A DNA stretch of 64,000 nucleotides from Roseibium sp. (GCA_017643215.1 JAEPNV010000001.1:682001-746000); one strand, 5' to 3'. Shown: positions 1-8,738, numbered from the stretch's first letter. The notes: generated by a model not told the origin, from the letters alone. Numbers and translations: made by a program.

Positions 1-31
1 CGTGGAGGCGCAGACCAAGGCGGCGGGATAA
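1..31 (+). CDS. C-terminal end of a gene entering from the left (partial)
   Basis: Reading from base 2 gives a nine-codon tail (VEAQTKAAG) that ends in TAA at 29-31. Eight of nine codons end in G or C, as in the genes further right. Too little is present to name the protein, and a chance reading frame cannot be excluded. Confidence 0.35.
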   Translation, partial: VEAQTKAAG

Positions 32-145
32 TCCTCGTTCCGTGCCACTGTAATTCCCGAACGCATCCCTATCTAGAAGAGCAGCATAAGCGTTTTCCCG
101 TAAGGGGCGCGCGAGTTTTGTGATGTGGAGACACGGGAGCGTTCC

Positions 146-1309
146 ATGGCGATGACAGTCTTTTCCCGAGCGGTCCGGCGCGCGAACCGCGCCAGCAATA
201 TGGGCGTTGTGGCAGCGTTTATCGGATCGATGGCGCTCTTGCCGCTGCCGGCCATGGCGCAAATGGATCTGAATATTGAAACGGTCACCAGCGATTTGAG
301 CTTTCCGTGGAGCGTCGCGTTTCTGCCGGACGGCGGATATCTGGTGACCGAACGCGACGGCGTGCTGAAATATGTCACCGAATCCGGCGGCCAGTCGGTT
401 GTTCCAGGAACACCGGAGGTCTTTGCGCAAGGGCAGGGCGGTCTGTTGGACGTGGTTCTTGCTCCCGATTTCGCGACGACACGGGAAGTCTATCTGAGCT
501 TTTCGGAAGGCTCGCCCGAGGGCGCCGGGACATCCGTCTTCCGGGCAAGACTGATGCCCGAAGGTGCCGGATTTGTTCTGGCGGACGGCGAAACGGTGTT
601 TTCCGGCAACAATCGCGGCTTCGGCGGGCGCCACTTCGGCTCCCGGCTCGCCTTTGCCGGCGACGGAACGTTGTTCGTGACGACCGGCGATCGCGGCGAT
701 GGACCGCGGTCACAGGATCCGTCGGATCATTCCGGTGCCGTTCTGCGTTTGAACCGTGATGGCAGCGCGCCCTCCGACAACCCCTTTGTCGGGCAAGCCG
801 GACACCTGCCGGAGCTGTGGTCAATCGGCCATCGCAATCCGCAAAGCGCGGCGATCCATCCGCAGACCGGCGCGCTTTGGACCGTCGAACACGGTGCGCG
901 CGGCGGCGATGAGGTGAACCGGCCGGAGGCTGGCAAGAACTACGGCTGGCCGGTGATTTCCTATGGCCGGCACTATTCGGGCGGCAAGATCGGCGAAGGC
1001 ACGGCAAAAGCCGGGATGGAGCAACCACTCTATTATTGGGACCCGTCCATCGCGCCCTCCGGCATGGCCTTCGTGACCAGCCCGCAATTTCCGGACTGGA
1101 ACGGCTCGCTCTTGGTCGGCGCCTTGCGGGGCCAGCATCTGGCACGTCTCACTCTGGACGGAACGACGGTTACCGGAGAGGAAAGACTGTTGACCGATCT
1201 CGGCGAGCGCATCCGCGATGTGCGCCAGGGACCCGATGGCGCAATTTACGTCCTGACCACAAGCGGCGAAGGGCAGTTGTTGCGCCTCACGCCCGCGCCG
1301 AGAGGATAA
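146..1309 (+). CDS. PQQ-dependent sugar (aldose) dehydrogenase, secreted
   Basis: A 387-residue protein of the soluble glucose/sorbosone dehydrogenase family (Yli-type aldose sugar dehydrogenases), which use PQQ and calcium in a six-bladed beta-propeller in the periplasm. The ATG at 146 is preferred over the GTG at 125 because GGGAG lies just upstream and it puts a basic stretch and hydrophobic core first, ending in PAMA-Q near residue 38, a classic Sec signal peptide. Family landmarks are FPWSVAFLPDG with VTERDG in the first blade, GGRHFGSRL, FVTTGDRGDG, GHRNPQS near residue 228, and EHGARGGDEVN followed by KNYGWP. The length is normal for the family. The substrate cannot be told from sequence. 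It stands alone on its strand. Confidence 0.9.
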   Translation: MAMTVFSRAVRRANRASNMGVVAAFIGSMALLPLPAMAQMDLNIETVTSDLSFPWSVAFLPDGGYLVTERDGVLKYVTESGGQSVVPGTPEVFAQGQGGLLDVVLAPDFATTREVYLSFSEGSPEGAGTSVFRARLMPEGAGFVLADGETVFSGNNRGFGGRHFGSRLAFAGDGTLFVTTGDRGDGPRSQDPSDHSGAVLRLNRDGSAPSDNPFVGQAGHLPELWSIGHRNPQSAAIHPQTGALWTVEHGARGGDEVNRPEAGKNYGWPVISYGRHYSGGKIGEGTAKAGMEQPLYYWDPSIAPSGMAFVTSPQFPDWNGSLLVGALRGQHLARLTLDGTTVTGEERLLTDLGERIRDVRQGPDGAIYVLTTSGEGQLLRLTPAPRG

Positions 1310-1650
1310 GAATGTTTCCGCCCATTTTGGGTGAGCGGCTTGACTTTGGCATCGGGACGGCCGATATGCAGCCCCGGTGACCGATTGGCGCGTGAACAAT
1401 GAGCGTCCGATCCGAATAGACCGGCCGGGACAGATCCCGGAGCCCAGGATGCACGGCACCAGCGCCCAAAGAGCGCACGTGACTCTTCCAGTTCCCATTT
1501 CACGCAGGGTTCTGACGGCTTGGCCCGCGGCCGGACACTCCGGTTTGGTCGCTTGACGCTGTGCCGCACCCTTTGAATAGGCCGGTCGTGTATCTGCGAC
1601 CGGCGCGACACCGCGCGCCCTGTTGGCTTGCGCGGCACCAAGGAAATAAC
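1310..1650. other. Intergenic region upstream of the RNA helicase gene
   Basis: No convincing gene lies in these 341 bases. A TTGACG hexamer at 1553-1558 is a possible -35 element for the helicase gene, with a poor -10 near 1575-1580. A strong stem-loop follows at 1581-1604. I see no terminator with a T-run after the dehydrogenase gene. Confidence 0.4.
1581..1604 (+). promoter_or_regulatory. 5' UTR stem-loop ahead of rhlE
   Basis: GCCGGTCG at 1581-1588 and CGACCGGC at 1597-1604 form a perfect 8-bp stem with an 8-base loop, about 47 bases before the TTG start of the helicase gene. If the promoter at about 1553 is real, the stem lies at the 5' end of the mRNA. Structured leaders are common in DEAD-box helicase genes, but the role here is inference. 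Confidence 0.35.
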
Positions 1651-2925
1651 TTGACCGATTTTCAATCTCTTGGCCTTTGTCGGCCGCTTCTGAAGGCCGT
1701 TGAAGCAAATGGCTATGAAACCCCAACACCCATCCAGCGCGAAGCCATCCCTTATGTGTTGAAGGGGTGCGATCTGCTTGGTCTGGCTCAGACCGGCACC
1801 GGCAAGACAGCAGCATTCGGATTGCCGCTGGCCGATCGCCTCTTGGCGGATCCGGAACCGGTCCTGCCCAAAGGCACGCGGGCCCTGATCCTGGCCCCGA
1901 CGCGAGAGCTTGTGAATCAGATTGCGGCCAACATCCGCCTGTTCCTCCGGCAAACGCCGATTAGCGTGACCTCCGTGGTCGGCGGTGTGTCCCTCAATCC
2001 GCAGATAAAGCGCCTCAGCCGTGGTACGGATATTTTGGTCGCGACCCCCGGCCGGCTGCTTGACCTGGTGGAGCGCGGCGCCGTTCGGCTCGACACCGCC
2101 TCGGTGCTTGTCCTCGACGAGGCCGACCAGATGCTCGACCTCGGGTTCATTCATGCGCTGCGCAAGATCGCGAAACTCGTGTCCAAGCAGCGTCAGACGC
2201 TGCTCTTCTCCGCCACGATGCCAAAACAGATCGAGGATCTGGCGGCCACCTATCTGACGGATCCGGTCCGTGTTGAAGTGGCGCCGGCGGGACGGACCGC
2301 GGACAAGGTCGCGCAATCGGTGCACTTCGTGGCGCGCGCCGACAAAACCGCCTTTTTGACCGATCTCATGGTCCAGCGCCCGGATGACACGGCGCTGGTT
2401 TTCTGCCGGACGAAGCACGGCGCTGAACGTTTGATGAAAAAGCTCAAGGCGGCGGGTATTGCGGCCGGATCGATCCATGGCAACAAAAGCCAGAACCAGC
2501 GGGACCGGGCCATCAGGGGCTTGCGCAGCGGCGAGATCAAGGTTTTGGTCGCAACCGACGTTGCGGCCCGTGGCATCGATATTCCCGGCGTGAGCCATGT
2601 GTACAATTTCGACCTGCCGGATGTCGCCGAGGCCTATGTCCATCGGATTGGCCGGACGGCGCGGGCCGGAGCAAGCGGGGACGCGGTGACGCTGTGTGGA
2701 CCGGAAGAGATCGTTCTCTTGCGGCAAATCGAACGCCTCACCGGTGTTACGCTCACTATCGCCAGCGGCGAGGTTCCTACACGCCCCGCGCCTGGACAGT
2801 CAAAACCCGCCCGGCCGCCCCGCCGTCCGCGTTCGCAGAACGGGTCCGGTGAGGCCAAGACCGGGGCGAAGCCCCGCCGGCCACGCAACCGGCGCCGGAC
2901 GCGTCAGGACAAGAAGGTGGCGTAG
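1651..2925 (+). CDS. rhlE: DEAD-box ATP-dependent RNA helicase, RhlE type
   Basis: A 424-residue cytoplasmic RNA helicase. The TTG at 1651 is chosen because AAGGAAATAAC precedes it and it starts directly at the family N-terminus (TDFQSLGL). All superfamily-2 motifs are visible: Q motif (GYETPTPIQ), Walker A AQTGTGKT near 46-53, PTREL, TPGRLLD, DEAD near 156-159, SAT near 187, VATDVAARGID and HRIGRTAR near 330-337. The C-terminus is a basic, proline- and arginine-rich tail of about 60 residues, typical of RhlE proteins and likely used for RNA binding. Members remodel ribosome-assembly intermediates and help RNase E-mediated decay, especially in the cold. An in-frame GTG further upstream (1561) lacks a binding site. 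Confidence 0.92.
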   Translation: MTDFQSLGLCRPLLKAVEANGYETPTPIQREAIPYVLKGCDLLGLAQTGTGKTAAFGLPLADRLLADPEPVLPKGTRALILAPTRELVNQIAANIRLFLRQTPISVTSVVGGVSLNPQIKRLSRGTDILVATPGRLLDLVERGAVRLDTASVLVLDEADQMLDLGFIHALRKIAKLVSKQRQTLLFSATMPKQIEDLAATYLTDPVRVEVAPAGRTADKVAQSVHFVARADKTAFLTDLMVQRPDDTALVFCRTKHGAERLMKKLKAAGIAAGSIHGNKSQNQRDRAIRGLRSGEIKVLVATDVAARGIDIPGVSHVYNFDLPDVAEAYVHRIGRTARAGASGDAVTLCGPEEIVLLRQIERLTGVTLTIASGEVPTRPAPGQSKPARPPRRPRSQNGSGEAKTGAKPRRPRNRRRTRQDKKVA

Positions 2926-3681
2926 ACGGCCGCTCCGACTTCCGCCAAACAGATTGGCCGGGCCGGAACAGATCGGCGGGAACAAGCGCGGGCCCGGCAA
3001 GGGCCCCCGCAACTATCCAGCAGAGTGAGCTGGCCGTTCGTTTGCGCCGGCAGAAGGCGAATTCAGGCGCCGTGACGCCGAATTCATTTTTGAAACAAGA
3101 AGTTGTAAAAAAAATTCAATTGATGAAAATAATTGTTGCCCTTTACGTTAGGGTCATGTAAATAGCGCCCATCGGATGCGTGACAGGCAGTGTCGAAGCA
3201 AATTCAAAGCGCTTTGGAGATCTTTTGTCCGATCGGACACGGGATTGAACGCCGGCAAAACCGATTTTGGAACATTGACATGAGTGGAGTTGGTGGATCG
3301 GAGTGGCAACGCCTCCGCGCGATGCCGTGACGGGAAATCCCTTTCGACCATGAGACTTGCGACGCGGCCAATGGGCCTGCGCGGTGCCGGCGAACGTTCG
3401 GACGCGCGCAAGACAAAGTGTTGCAAGGAATCTGAGTTGAAACCGTTCGCCAAATGTCCTTGTGGCAGCGGAACGCAATCTGGTGGCTTCTTAATCAGAC
3501 CGTAAAAATACGGCGGGAAACCTCCATGTTGCCAGAATAACCGCGACCGGTCCGCCGTGTCTTGCACATGGCCGACCGGATAATTCCCATCGTCCGCAAG
3601 GCTGCGGCGTCGAGGCTCTTGGGCCTCGGCGCCGTATGTGTTTTGACGGGAAGCGCCGGAATGCCGATCTTGGCAATCGGC
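2926..3681. other. 756-bp region between convergent genes: palindromes and a possible gene remnant
   Basis: No confident gene. Visible are an A+T-rich stretch near 3090-3140; a promoter-like block with TTGCCC at 3135-3140 and an imperfect CCT/AGG dyad (3140-3153) resembling MerR-family spacers; the perfect palindromes CAAAGCGCTTTG (3205-3216) and TGTCCGATCGGACA (3226-3239); and a plus-strand reading frame from GTG 3284 to 3505 (73 codons) whose end reads FAKCPCGSGTQ. CPCGSG is the core of the SEC-C zinc motif, but the final cysteines of that motif are missing. It could be the remnant of a small SEC-C gene or chance. Confidence 0.35.
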
Positions 3682-5358
3682 TTACATGTTTGGATAGTTC
3701 GGACCGCCCGCGCCCTCCGGCACGGTCCAGGTGATGTTGCCGTTTGGATCCTTGATGTCGCAGGTCTTGCAGTGAACGCAGTTCTGCGCGTTGATCTGGA
3801 AACGGGGCGCGTTTTCCCCCTCTTCAATCCACTCATAAACCCCGGCCGGGCAGTACCGGTTCGACGGACCGGCGAACACATCATGCTCGGAGCGCTTTTG
3901 CAGGCCCTCGTCCTGCACCTTGAGATGGATCGGCTGGTCTTCTTCGTGGTTCGTGTTGGAGAGAAAGACGGATGACGGTTTGTCGAAGGATATGACCCCA
4001 TCCGGTTTCGGATAATCGATCTTTTTGCAGTCCTTCGCCGGCTTCAACGACTGCGCATCGGTTTTGCCGTGTTTCAACGTGCCGAACACGGAAAATCCGA
4101 AGAGTTCGTTCGTCCACATGTCCAGCCCGCCAAGGGCGACGCCGGCGAGCGTTCCGTATCTCGACCACAACGGCTTGACGTTGCGCACCTTTTTGAGGTC
4201 CGTGCCGATCTCGCTGTCGCGCCAGGCCGCGTCATAGCCGGTCAAGTCCGTGTGGGCTTCGCCGCGGCCGAGCGCCGCAATGACTTCGTCTGCCGCCATG
4301 ATGCCCGACAGCATGGCGTTGTGGGATCCCTTGATGCGCGGAACGTTCACAAATCCGGCCGAGCAGCCCATGAGCAGCCCGCCGGGAAAGGACAGTTTCG
4401 GCACCGACTGGTATCCACCCTCGGTGATCGCGCGCGCGCCATACGAAATCCGTTTGCCGCCCTCAAAGGTCTCGCAGATCGCCGGATGTGTCTTGAACCG
4501 CTGGAATTCATCGAATGGTGACAACCAAGGATTTTCATAGTTGAGATGCACGACGAAGCCGACGGCCACCTGGTTGTCCTCCAGATGGTAAAGGAAAGAG
4601 CCGCCGCCGGTTCTCCCGTCAAGCGGCCAGCCGAAGGAATGTTGTACAAGCCCTGGCCGGTGTTTGGCCGGATCGACCTGCCACAATTCCTTGATGCCGA
4701 TCCCGAATTTCGGCACGTCGCTGTCGGCCGCCAAAGCGAATCTGTCGATGAGCTGCTTAGCAAGCGACCCGCGCACGCCCTCGCCGATCAGGGTGTATTT
4801 GGCGCGCAGTTCCATACCGCGGGTGAACATGGCGTTGGGTTTGCCGTCCCGTCCAATGCCCATGTCGCCCGTGGCGACGCCGGCCACCCGTCCGTCGTCG
4901 TCATATAGAAGTTCTGCTGCCGCAAAACCGGGGTAGATCTCGATACCGAGCGCCTCGGCCTTTCCGGCCAGCCAGCGGCAGACATTGCCCAGAGAAACGA
5001 TGTAGTTGCCATGGTTGTTCATCAACCGCGGCATGAAAAGATTGGGAAGACGCATGCTCCCGGCCGGGCCGAGCAGCAGGAAATGATCGGCGGTGACCGG
5101 TGTCTTGATCGGCGTGTCCTCTTCGCGCCAATTGGGAATGAGGTTGTCGAGGCCAATCGGATCAATCACGGCGCCGGATAGAATGTGTGCGCCAACTTCC
5201 GAGCCTTTTTCGAGCACGACAATACTGATGTCCTGGCCCTGTTCGTCGGCACGCTGTTTTAGTCGGATCGCGGCGGACAAGCCGGCGGGGCCCGCGCCCA
5301 CGATCACGACATCCACATCCATGCTTTCGCGTTCACCCAGCGCGTCCTGCTCAGCCAT
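3682..5358 (-). CDS. Electron transfer flavoprotein-ubiquinone oxidoreductase (ETF-QO)
   Basis: A 558-residue inner-membrane-associated enzyme that takes electrons from reduced ETF (loaded by acyl-CoA and other dehydrogenases) and passes them to ubiquinone. The ATG at 5358 follows GGGGAGAA and is better than a start at 5412. The N-terminus has the FAD dinucleotide motif VIVGAGPAG near residues 18-26. The C-terminus carries the 4Fe-4S cluster ligands, a cysteine near 503 (CPAGVYEW) and C527, C530 and C533 in CVHCKTC, followed by the family ending (IKDP, then GGPNYPNM). Length matches the family. It is divergent from the uracil-DNA glycosylase gene, and the 284-bp gap holds a palindrome that may control it. 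Confidence 0.95.
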   Translation of the reverse strand: MAEQDALGERESMDVDVVIVGAGPAGLSAAIRLKQRADEQGQDISIVVLEKGSEVGAHILSGAVIDPIGLDNLIPNWREEDTPIKTPVTADHFLLLGPAGSMRLPNLFMPRLMNNHGNYIVSLGNVCRWLAGKAEALGIEIYPGFAAAELLYDDDGRVAGVATGDMGIGRDGKPNAMFTRGMELRAKYTLIGEGVRGSLAKQLIDRFALAADSDVPKFGIGIKELWQVDPAKHRPGLVQHSFGWPLDGRTGGGSFLYHLEDNQVAVGFVVHLNYENPWLSPFDEFQRFKTHPAICETFEGGKRISYGARAITEGGYQSVPKLSFPGGLLMGCSAGFVNVPRIKGSHNAMLSGIMAADEVIAALGRGEAHTDLTGYDAAWRDSEIGTDLKKVRNVKPLWSRYGTLAGVALGGLDMWTNELFGFSVFGTLKHGKTDAQSLKPAKDCKKIDYPKPDGVISFDKPSSVFLSNTNHEEDQPIHLKVQDEGLQKRSEHDVFAGPSNRYCPAGVYEWIEEGENAPRFQINAQNCVHCKTCDIKDPNGNITWTVPEGAGGPNYPNM

Positions 5359-5494
5359 CGCGTTCTCCCCTGTTCTGCCGATACCCTGCGGCCGTACTGT
5401 TCCTATTCGCACATAATTACCGATGAAAGCACAGCATCTTTCGTCGCAACCGCCAGCGAGATAGACAGAATTGAGCCATCGGCGTCAAGTTTAA

Positions 5495-5508
5495 CGTTTA
5501 CGTAAACG
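5495..5508. promoter_or_regulatory. Palindromic operator candidate between ETF-QO and UDG genes
   Basis: CGTTTACGTAAACG is a perfect 14-bp palindrome, 137 bp from the ETF-QO start and 135 bp from the UDG start. TTTACG/CGTAAA dyads are the kind of site recognised by LiuR-type MerR regulators of branched-chain amino acid catabolism, whose pathway feeds electrons to ETF. Assignment to LiuR and to ETF-QO is inference. Confidence 0.4.
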
Positions 5509-5642
5509 GAAATATTGTCTCCGCCTTCAGTTGGACATCCTTCATCAATCGCGGCGATCGGGTCTTCGGCGCAAGCGTCTGTGGCGATCTGAAGCCTTGT
5601 GCCCACGCCGCCGCCGGCTAAAGTGGGCCAAGGAGGCTGAAG

Positions 5643-6533
5643 GTGCCAGAACACCCCCTGTCAGAACGAGAACTTGAAGCGCTGTTGGATTTTTACCAGG
5701 CTGCGGGCATCGATCGGTTCCTGGAGGAGCGTCCGGTCGATCGGTTTACCTTGCTCAGTGCATCGGAGGCGGGCCACGCCGGCCCTCGCACGGCCGGAGG
5801 CGGCGGACACGTGGCGGATCGCGTCGCTGGGGAGGGGCAGGGCGCAGCGCCAACACCCATCAGGCAAGCGGATTCCTTGTCCATTCCCGCAACGTCGTCG
5901 CGGGAATCCGCTGTTATTCCCGATGGCGCGGCAGTGCAATCGGCGCGCGAACGGGCGCGAACCGCGACCAATCTCCAGGAACTGCATAAAGCGCTATCGG
6001 AGTTTGAGGGCTGCAATCTTCGGCTCACCGCGAAAAATCTGGTGTTCGCCGATGGAAATCCCGACGCGCGGATCATGTTTGTCGGCGAAGCCCCTGGCCG
6101 TGAGGAGGACACACAGGGCAAGCCGTTTGTCGGCCGGTCCGGACGCCTGCTCGACCTGATGCTGGCGGCGATCGGGCTGGACCGGTCCTCGGCCTATATC
6201 GCCAATGTGGTGCCCTGGCGCCCGCCGGGCAATCGGACGCCGACGCCGCAGGAAACGGAACTGTGCAAGCCGTTCATTATGCGCCAGATCGAGCTGGCCG
6301 ATCCTGAACTCCTCGTGTTTTTGGGTGCCGCATCGGCCAAGTCGCTTTTGGGGGTGCAAGAGGGCATCCGAAGACTGCGGGGCCGCTGGATGGAATATGG
6401 ACTCAATGGCCGGACCATCGCATGCATGGCCACGTATCACCCGGCTTATTTACTGCGCAGCCCGCTGGAAAAACGGGCCTCCTGGCGTGATTTTCTTTCG
6501 TTGAAGGCCAGACTGGACACGTTGGTGTCGTAG
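5643..6533 (+). CDS. Uracil-DNA glycosylase, family-4-like, apparently without the Fe-S cluster
   Basis: A 296-residue DNA repair enzyme that removes uracil from DNA. The GTG start follows AGGAGG. About 110 low-complexity residues precede the catalytic domain, whose motif GEAPG...ED with GKPFVG is near residues 148-163 and whose substrate loop HPAYLLR is near 266. Classical family-4 enzymes bind a 4Fe-4S cluster through four cysteines. Here the first CxxC is reduced to one cysteine (EGCNLRL), the third ligand is Trp192 (NVVPWRPPGNR), and only the cysteine of ELCKPF remains. From memory this is the pattern of alphaproteobacterial enzymes such as Bradyrhizobium BdiUng, described as cluster-free with broad substrate use. 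Specificity here is inferred. Confidence 0.85.
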   Translation: MPEHPLSERELEALLDFYQAAGIDRFLEERPVDRFTLLSASEAGHAGPRTAGGGGHVADRVAGEGQGAAPTPIRQADSLSIPATSSRESAVIPDGAAVQSARERARTATNLQELHKALSEFEGCNLRLTAKNLVFADGNPDARIMFVGEAPGREEDTQGKPFVGRSGRLLDLMLAAIGLDRSSAYIANVVPWRPPGNRTPTPQETELCKPFIMRQIELADPELLVFLGAASAKSLLGVQEGIRRLRGRWMEYGLNGRTIACMATYHPAYLLRSPLEKRASWRDFLSLKARLDTLVS

Positions 6534-6956
6534 CCGCGGGTGCCGTAACGCGCGGCGCACATCTCGCGATAGTGCCGATACCCGTTACCGACACAGGAAG
6601 ATCGATCCTTCAGAAATAGCCACTATTCTTACCTATATCGCTCAGAAGCAGAATGGGCCGCTGTTCTGCGCGGAATCCTTGAGAGTCTAAGGTAAGGTGG
6701 TTGCCAGCACCGCAATAAAGGGAGGTTTATTGACCGCAACTCAAGAGGGCAGTTCGCGAAACTGCTGAGCATGGCGCGAACAGTATCCAATTCCTAAACT
6801 CATCCGGGCGTATTGAGCTTTTAAACGACAGCCTCGGTGAACTCTGAAGTTCGAATACTGGTTGCCAAACGCGATTATCGCGAATTTTTGCAATGCTGTT
6901 AATCCAAGATTTATCAAACGGGTTGTACCTTCGACGGAGACAAAGGGGTAGATCTG
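6534..6956. other. Intergenic region between UDG and PilZ genes
   Basis: No gene of normal size. A strong ribosome-binding sequence (AAAGGGAGG, 6717-6725) is followed at 6730-6768 by a TTG frame of only 12 codons ending in TGA. Its distal half forms the hairpin GCAGTT/AACTGC (6749-6754 with 6760-6765). It could be a leader peptide or a decayed start. No promoter is convincing. Confidence 0.3.
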
Positions 6957-7595
6957 TTGAGCATCGCAACCGCGACCATACCGGCGCAGGCGATTGTTCC
7001 GGTCCTTGTCGTGGACCTTGATCAATTGACTTGCATTGAAGCGTCGGCGTCAAACTTCGAACGCGACCGCTGTAAGCTGTTATCTGATCGTGTGGGTGAA
7101 CTGCACGAGTATATTGGATTGCGGTTAAACGGTGTCGAGAAAATGATCAAGGGTCGGATCACCTCCGTTTCGGATGGTGAAGCGGACGTGTGGTTTGAAT
7201 TCAAGGACGCAGCACCGCGCGAAAAACGCCGCGAACGGCGCCGCCAGGTGAGCATCCCGACCGTTGCCGTAGACGCGGCCACGATGCGCGAATGGGCGTG
7301 CACGATCGTTGACGCAAGTAAATCCGGCTGCCGTCTAAAAACGGAATACGTCAAGGACCTGCCGACGGACATCACGCTGCAGATATCGGGCATCGATATG
7401 CCGGTGCGTGCTGAAATCGTCTGGCGCTCAGCCGACCATGCTGGCGTTCGAATGCTGTGGCAATTCTCGTCGAGCCGCGAGGTAAATGTCAGCAAGGTTC
7501 GGCCACCAAGCTTGGCTCAAAAAGCGGCGCCCAAGAACCGGGCAGCTGAGTTTGCGCGTTCCTCCGGAAGGATCATTGGGCATACTCGCCGCTGA
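6957..7595 (+). CDS. PilZ domain protein (probable cyclic-di-GMP receptor)
   Basis: About 212 residues from a TTG start with AAAGGGG about 10 bases upstream; no ATG is available in the N-terminal part, so the start is uncertain. The C-terminal half is a PilZ domain. The basic switch motif appears as REKRRERRRQ near residues 85-94 and the second motif as DASKSGC, matching the [D/N]xSxxG pattern of c-di-GMP binders, followed by beta strands ending in AEIVWRSADHAGVRM. The N-terminal ~80 residues have no recognised domain. Both binding motifs are intact, so binding of c-di-GMP is likely, but the process controlled is unknown. Two GGDEF/EAL proteins in this window could be linked to it. Confidence 0.75.
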   Translation: MSIATATIPAQAIVPVLVVDLDQLTCIEASASNFERDRCKLLSDRVGELHEYIGLRLNGVEKMIKGRITSVSDGEADVWFEFKDAAPREKRRERRRQVSIPTVAVDAATMREWACTIVDASKSGCRLKTEYVKDLPTDITLQISGIDMPVRAEIVWRSADHAGVRMLWQFSSSREVNVSKVRPPSLAQKAAPKNRAAEFARSSGRIIGHTRR

Positions 7596-7797
7596 GGGCG
7601 TGCCCGCGGCCGCCCAGTTCGCATTCTGACAGAACCGATCGTCGGGCTGATCTCCAAAACCGGTCGATATTTCGCCCGCCTGCCAGCAACCATGCGCGGA
7701 AAAACCGCCCGCTGCATTTTAAAGAGCCCGATCCTTCCGCCATCGGGAGTCGCCGGCGCGAAGCAAACCGCTTTATATTCCAAGAGGGCGCACCTAT

Positions 7798-8691
7798 ATG
7801 GCCTTGTGGTCCCTCAAAAGAGATATCTGCCCCGTGTTTGATCGGTTCCGACGCTTTCTTCCCTTCCTCAAAAGCAAAGGCGGCCCGGTTGTTCCCGTTG
7901 TTCGGCTTCAGGGGCCGATCGGCATGGGGACACCCTTGCGCCCTGGCTTGTCGCTGAGCGCGGTCGCGCAACCGCTTGAAAAGGCATTTGCCATGAAAAG
8001 GGCGCCGGCCGTGGCGCTGATCGTCAATTCGCCCGGCGGCTCTCCCGTACAATCGCGCTTGATATTTCAGCGGATCCGGGATCTTGCGGCGGAGTACCAG
8101 AAGGATGTCCTGGTCTTTGTTGAGGACGTTGCCGCCAGCGGTGGCTATATGATTGCGGTGGCGGGAGACGAGATATTCGTCGATCCGTCCTCGATCATTG
8201 GTTCGATCGGCGTCGTCGCCGCGGGCTTTGGATTCAAGGACCTGATTGCCAAGATCGGCGTTGAACGCCGCGTCTACACGGCGGGTGAAAAGAAGGTGAT
8301 TTTGGATCCGTTCCAGGATGAAAATCCGGAGGATGTGGAGTATCTGAAATCGCTGCAGCTCGATATCCATGAAATCTTCATCGAGTTGGTAAAATCGCGG
8401 CGCGGAGACGTCCTTTCGGACAATCCGGACCTGTTCACCGGCAAATTTTGGACCGGCCGAGCGGCGCGTGATCTGGGCCTTGCGGATTCAATCGGCGATC
8501 TGCGCGGTATTTTGAGGTCGAGATATGGCGAAAAATGCCAGCCACGGCTGGTCACGATGCCGCGCGGGCTGTTCGGACGCCGGACCGGGGTTGGCGGGTC
8601 TGATGCTGGTCTTGCGCCGCGCGGTGGACTGGCCGAGGATGTGATATCCGCGTTAGAAAGCCGGGCCATGTGGATGCGCTATGGGCTTTAG
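7798..8691 (+). CDS. S49 family serine peptidase (SppA/SohB-like)
   Basis: A 297-residue protein of the signal-peptide-peptidase-A family. Core landmarks are VALIVNSPGGSPVQS, then DVAASGGYMIAVAGDEIFVDPSSIIGSIGVV, in which the serine of ASGGY is the expected nucleophile, and a downstream lysine in the GEKKVILDPF region. There is no clear signal peptide or long membrane helix, unlike full-length SppA, so it is the short SohB/half-size type. Such enzymes degrade membrane-derived peptides. The ribosome-binding site is weak. A small membrane-anchored protein follows 47 bp downstream and then glyQ, an order I recall from other Rhizobiales. Confidence 0.85.
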   Translation: MALWSLKRDICPVFDRFRRFLPFLKSKGGPVVPVVRLQGPIGMGTPLRPGLSLSAVAQPLEKAFAMKRAPAVALIVNSPGGSPVQSRLIFQRIRDLAAEYQKDVLVFVEDVAASGGYMIAVAGDEIFVDPSSIIGSIGVVAAGFGFKDLIAKIGVERRVYTAGEKKVILDPFQDENPEDVEYLKSLQLDIHEIFIELVKSRRGDVLSDNPDLFTGKFWTGRAARDLGLADSIGDLRGILRSRYGEKCQPRLVTMPRGLFGRRTGVGGSDAGLAPRGGLAEDVISALESRAMWMRYGL

Positions 8692-8738
8692 CGCCAAGAC
8701 CGGGGGACCAGAGGGGCCAAAGCGCAAGGGAGTCAAGC

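Noticed and set aside
821-2727. Long minus-strand frames opposite the dehydrogenase and helicase genes
   Set aside because: They are shadows of GC-rich coding sequence on the other strand, with no domain and no ribosome-binding site.
5403-5654. Minus-strand 83-codon open frame overlapping the UDG start
   Set aside because: Begins at a GTG without a ribosome-binding site and lies across the AGGAGG of the UDG gene; a chance frame is more likely.
6838-6860. tRNA-like GTTCGAAT segment
   Set aside because: No acceptor, D or anticodon arm can be folded around it.
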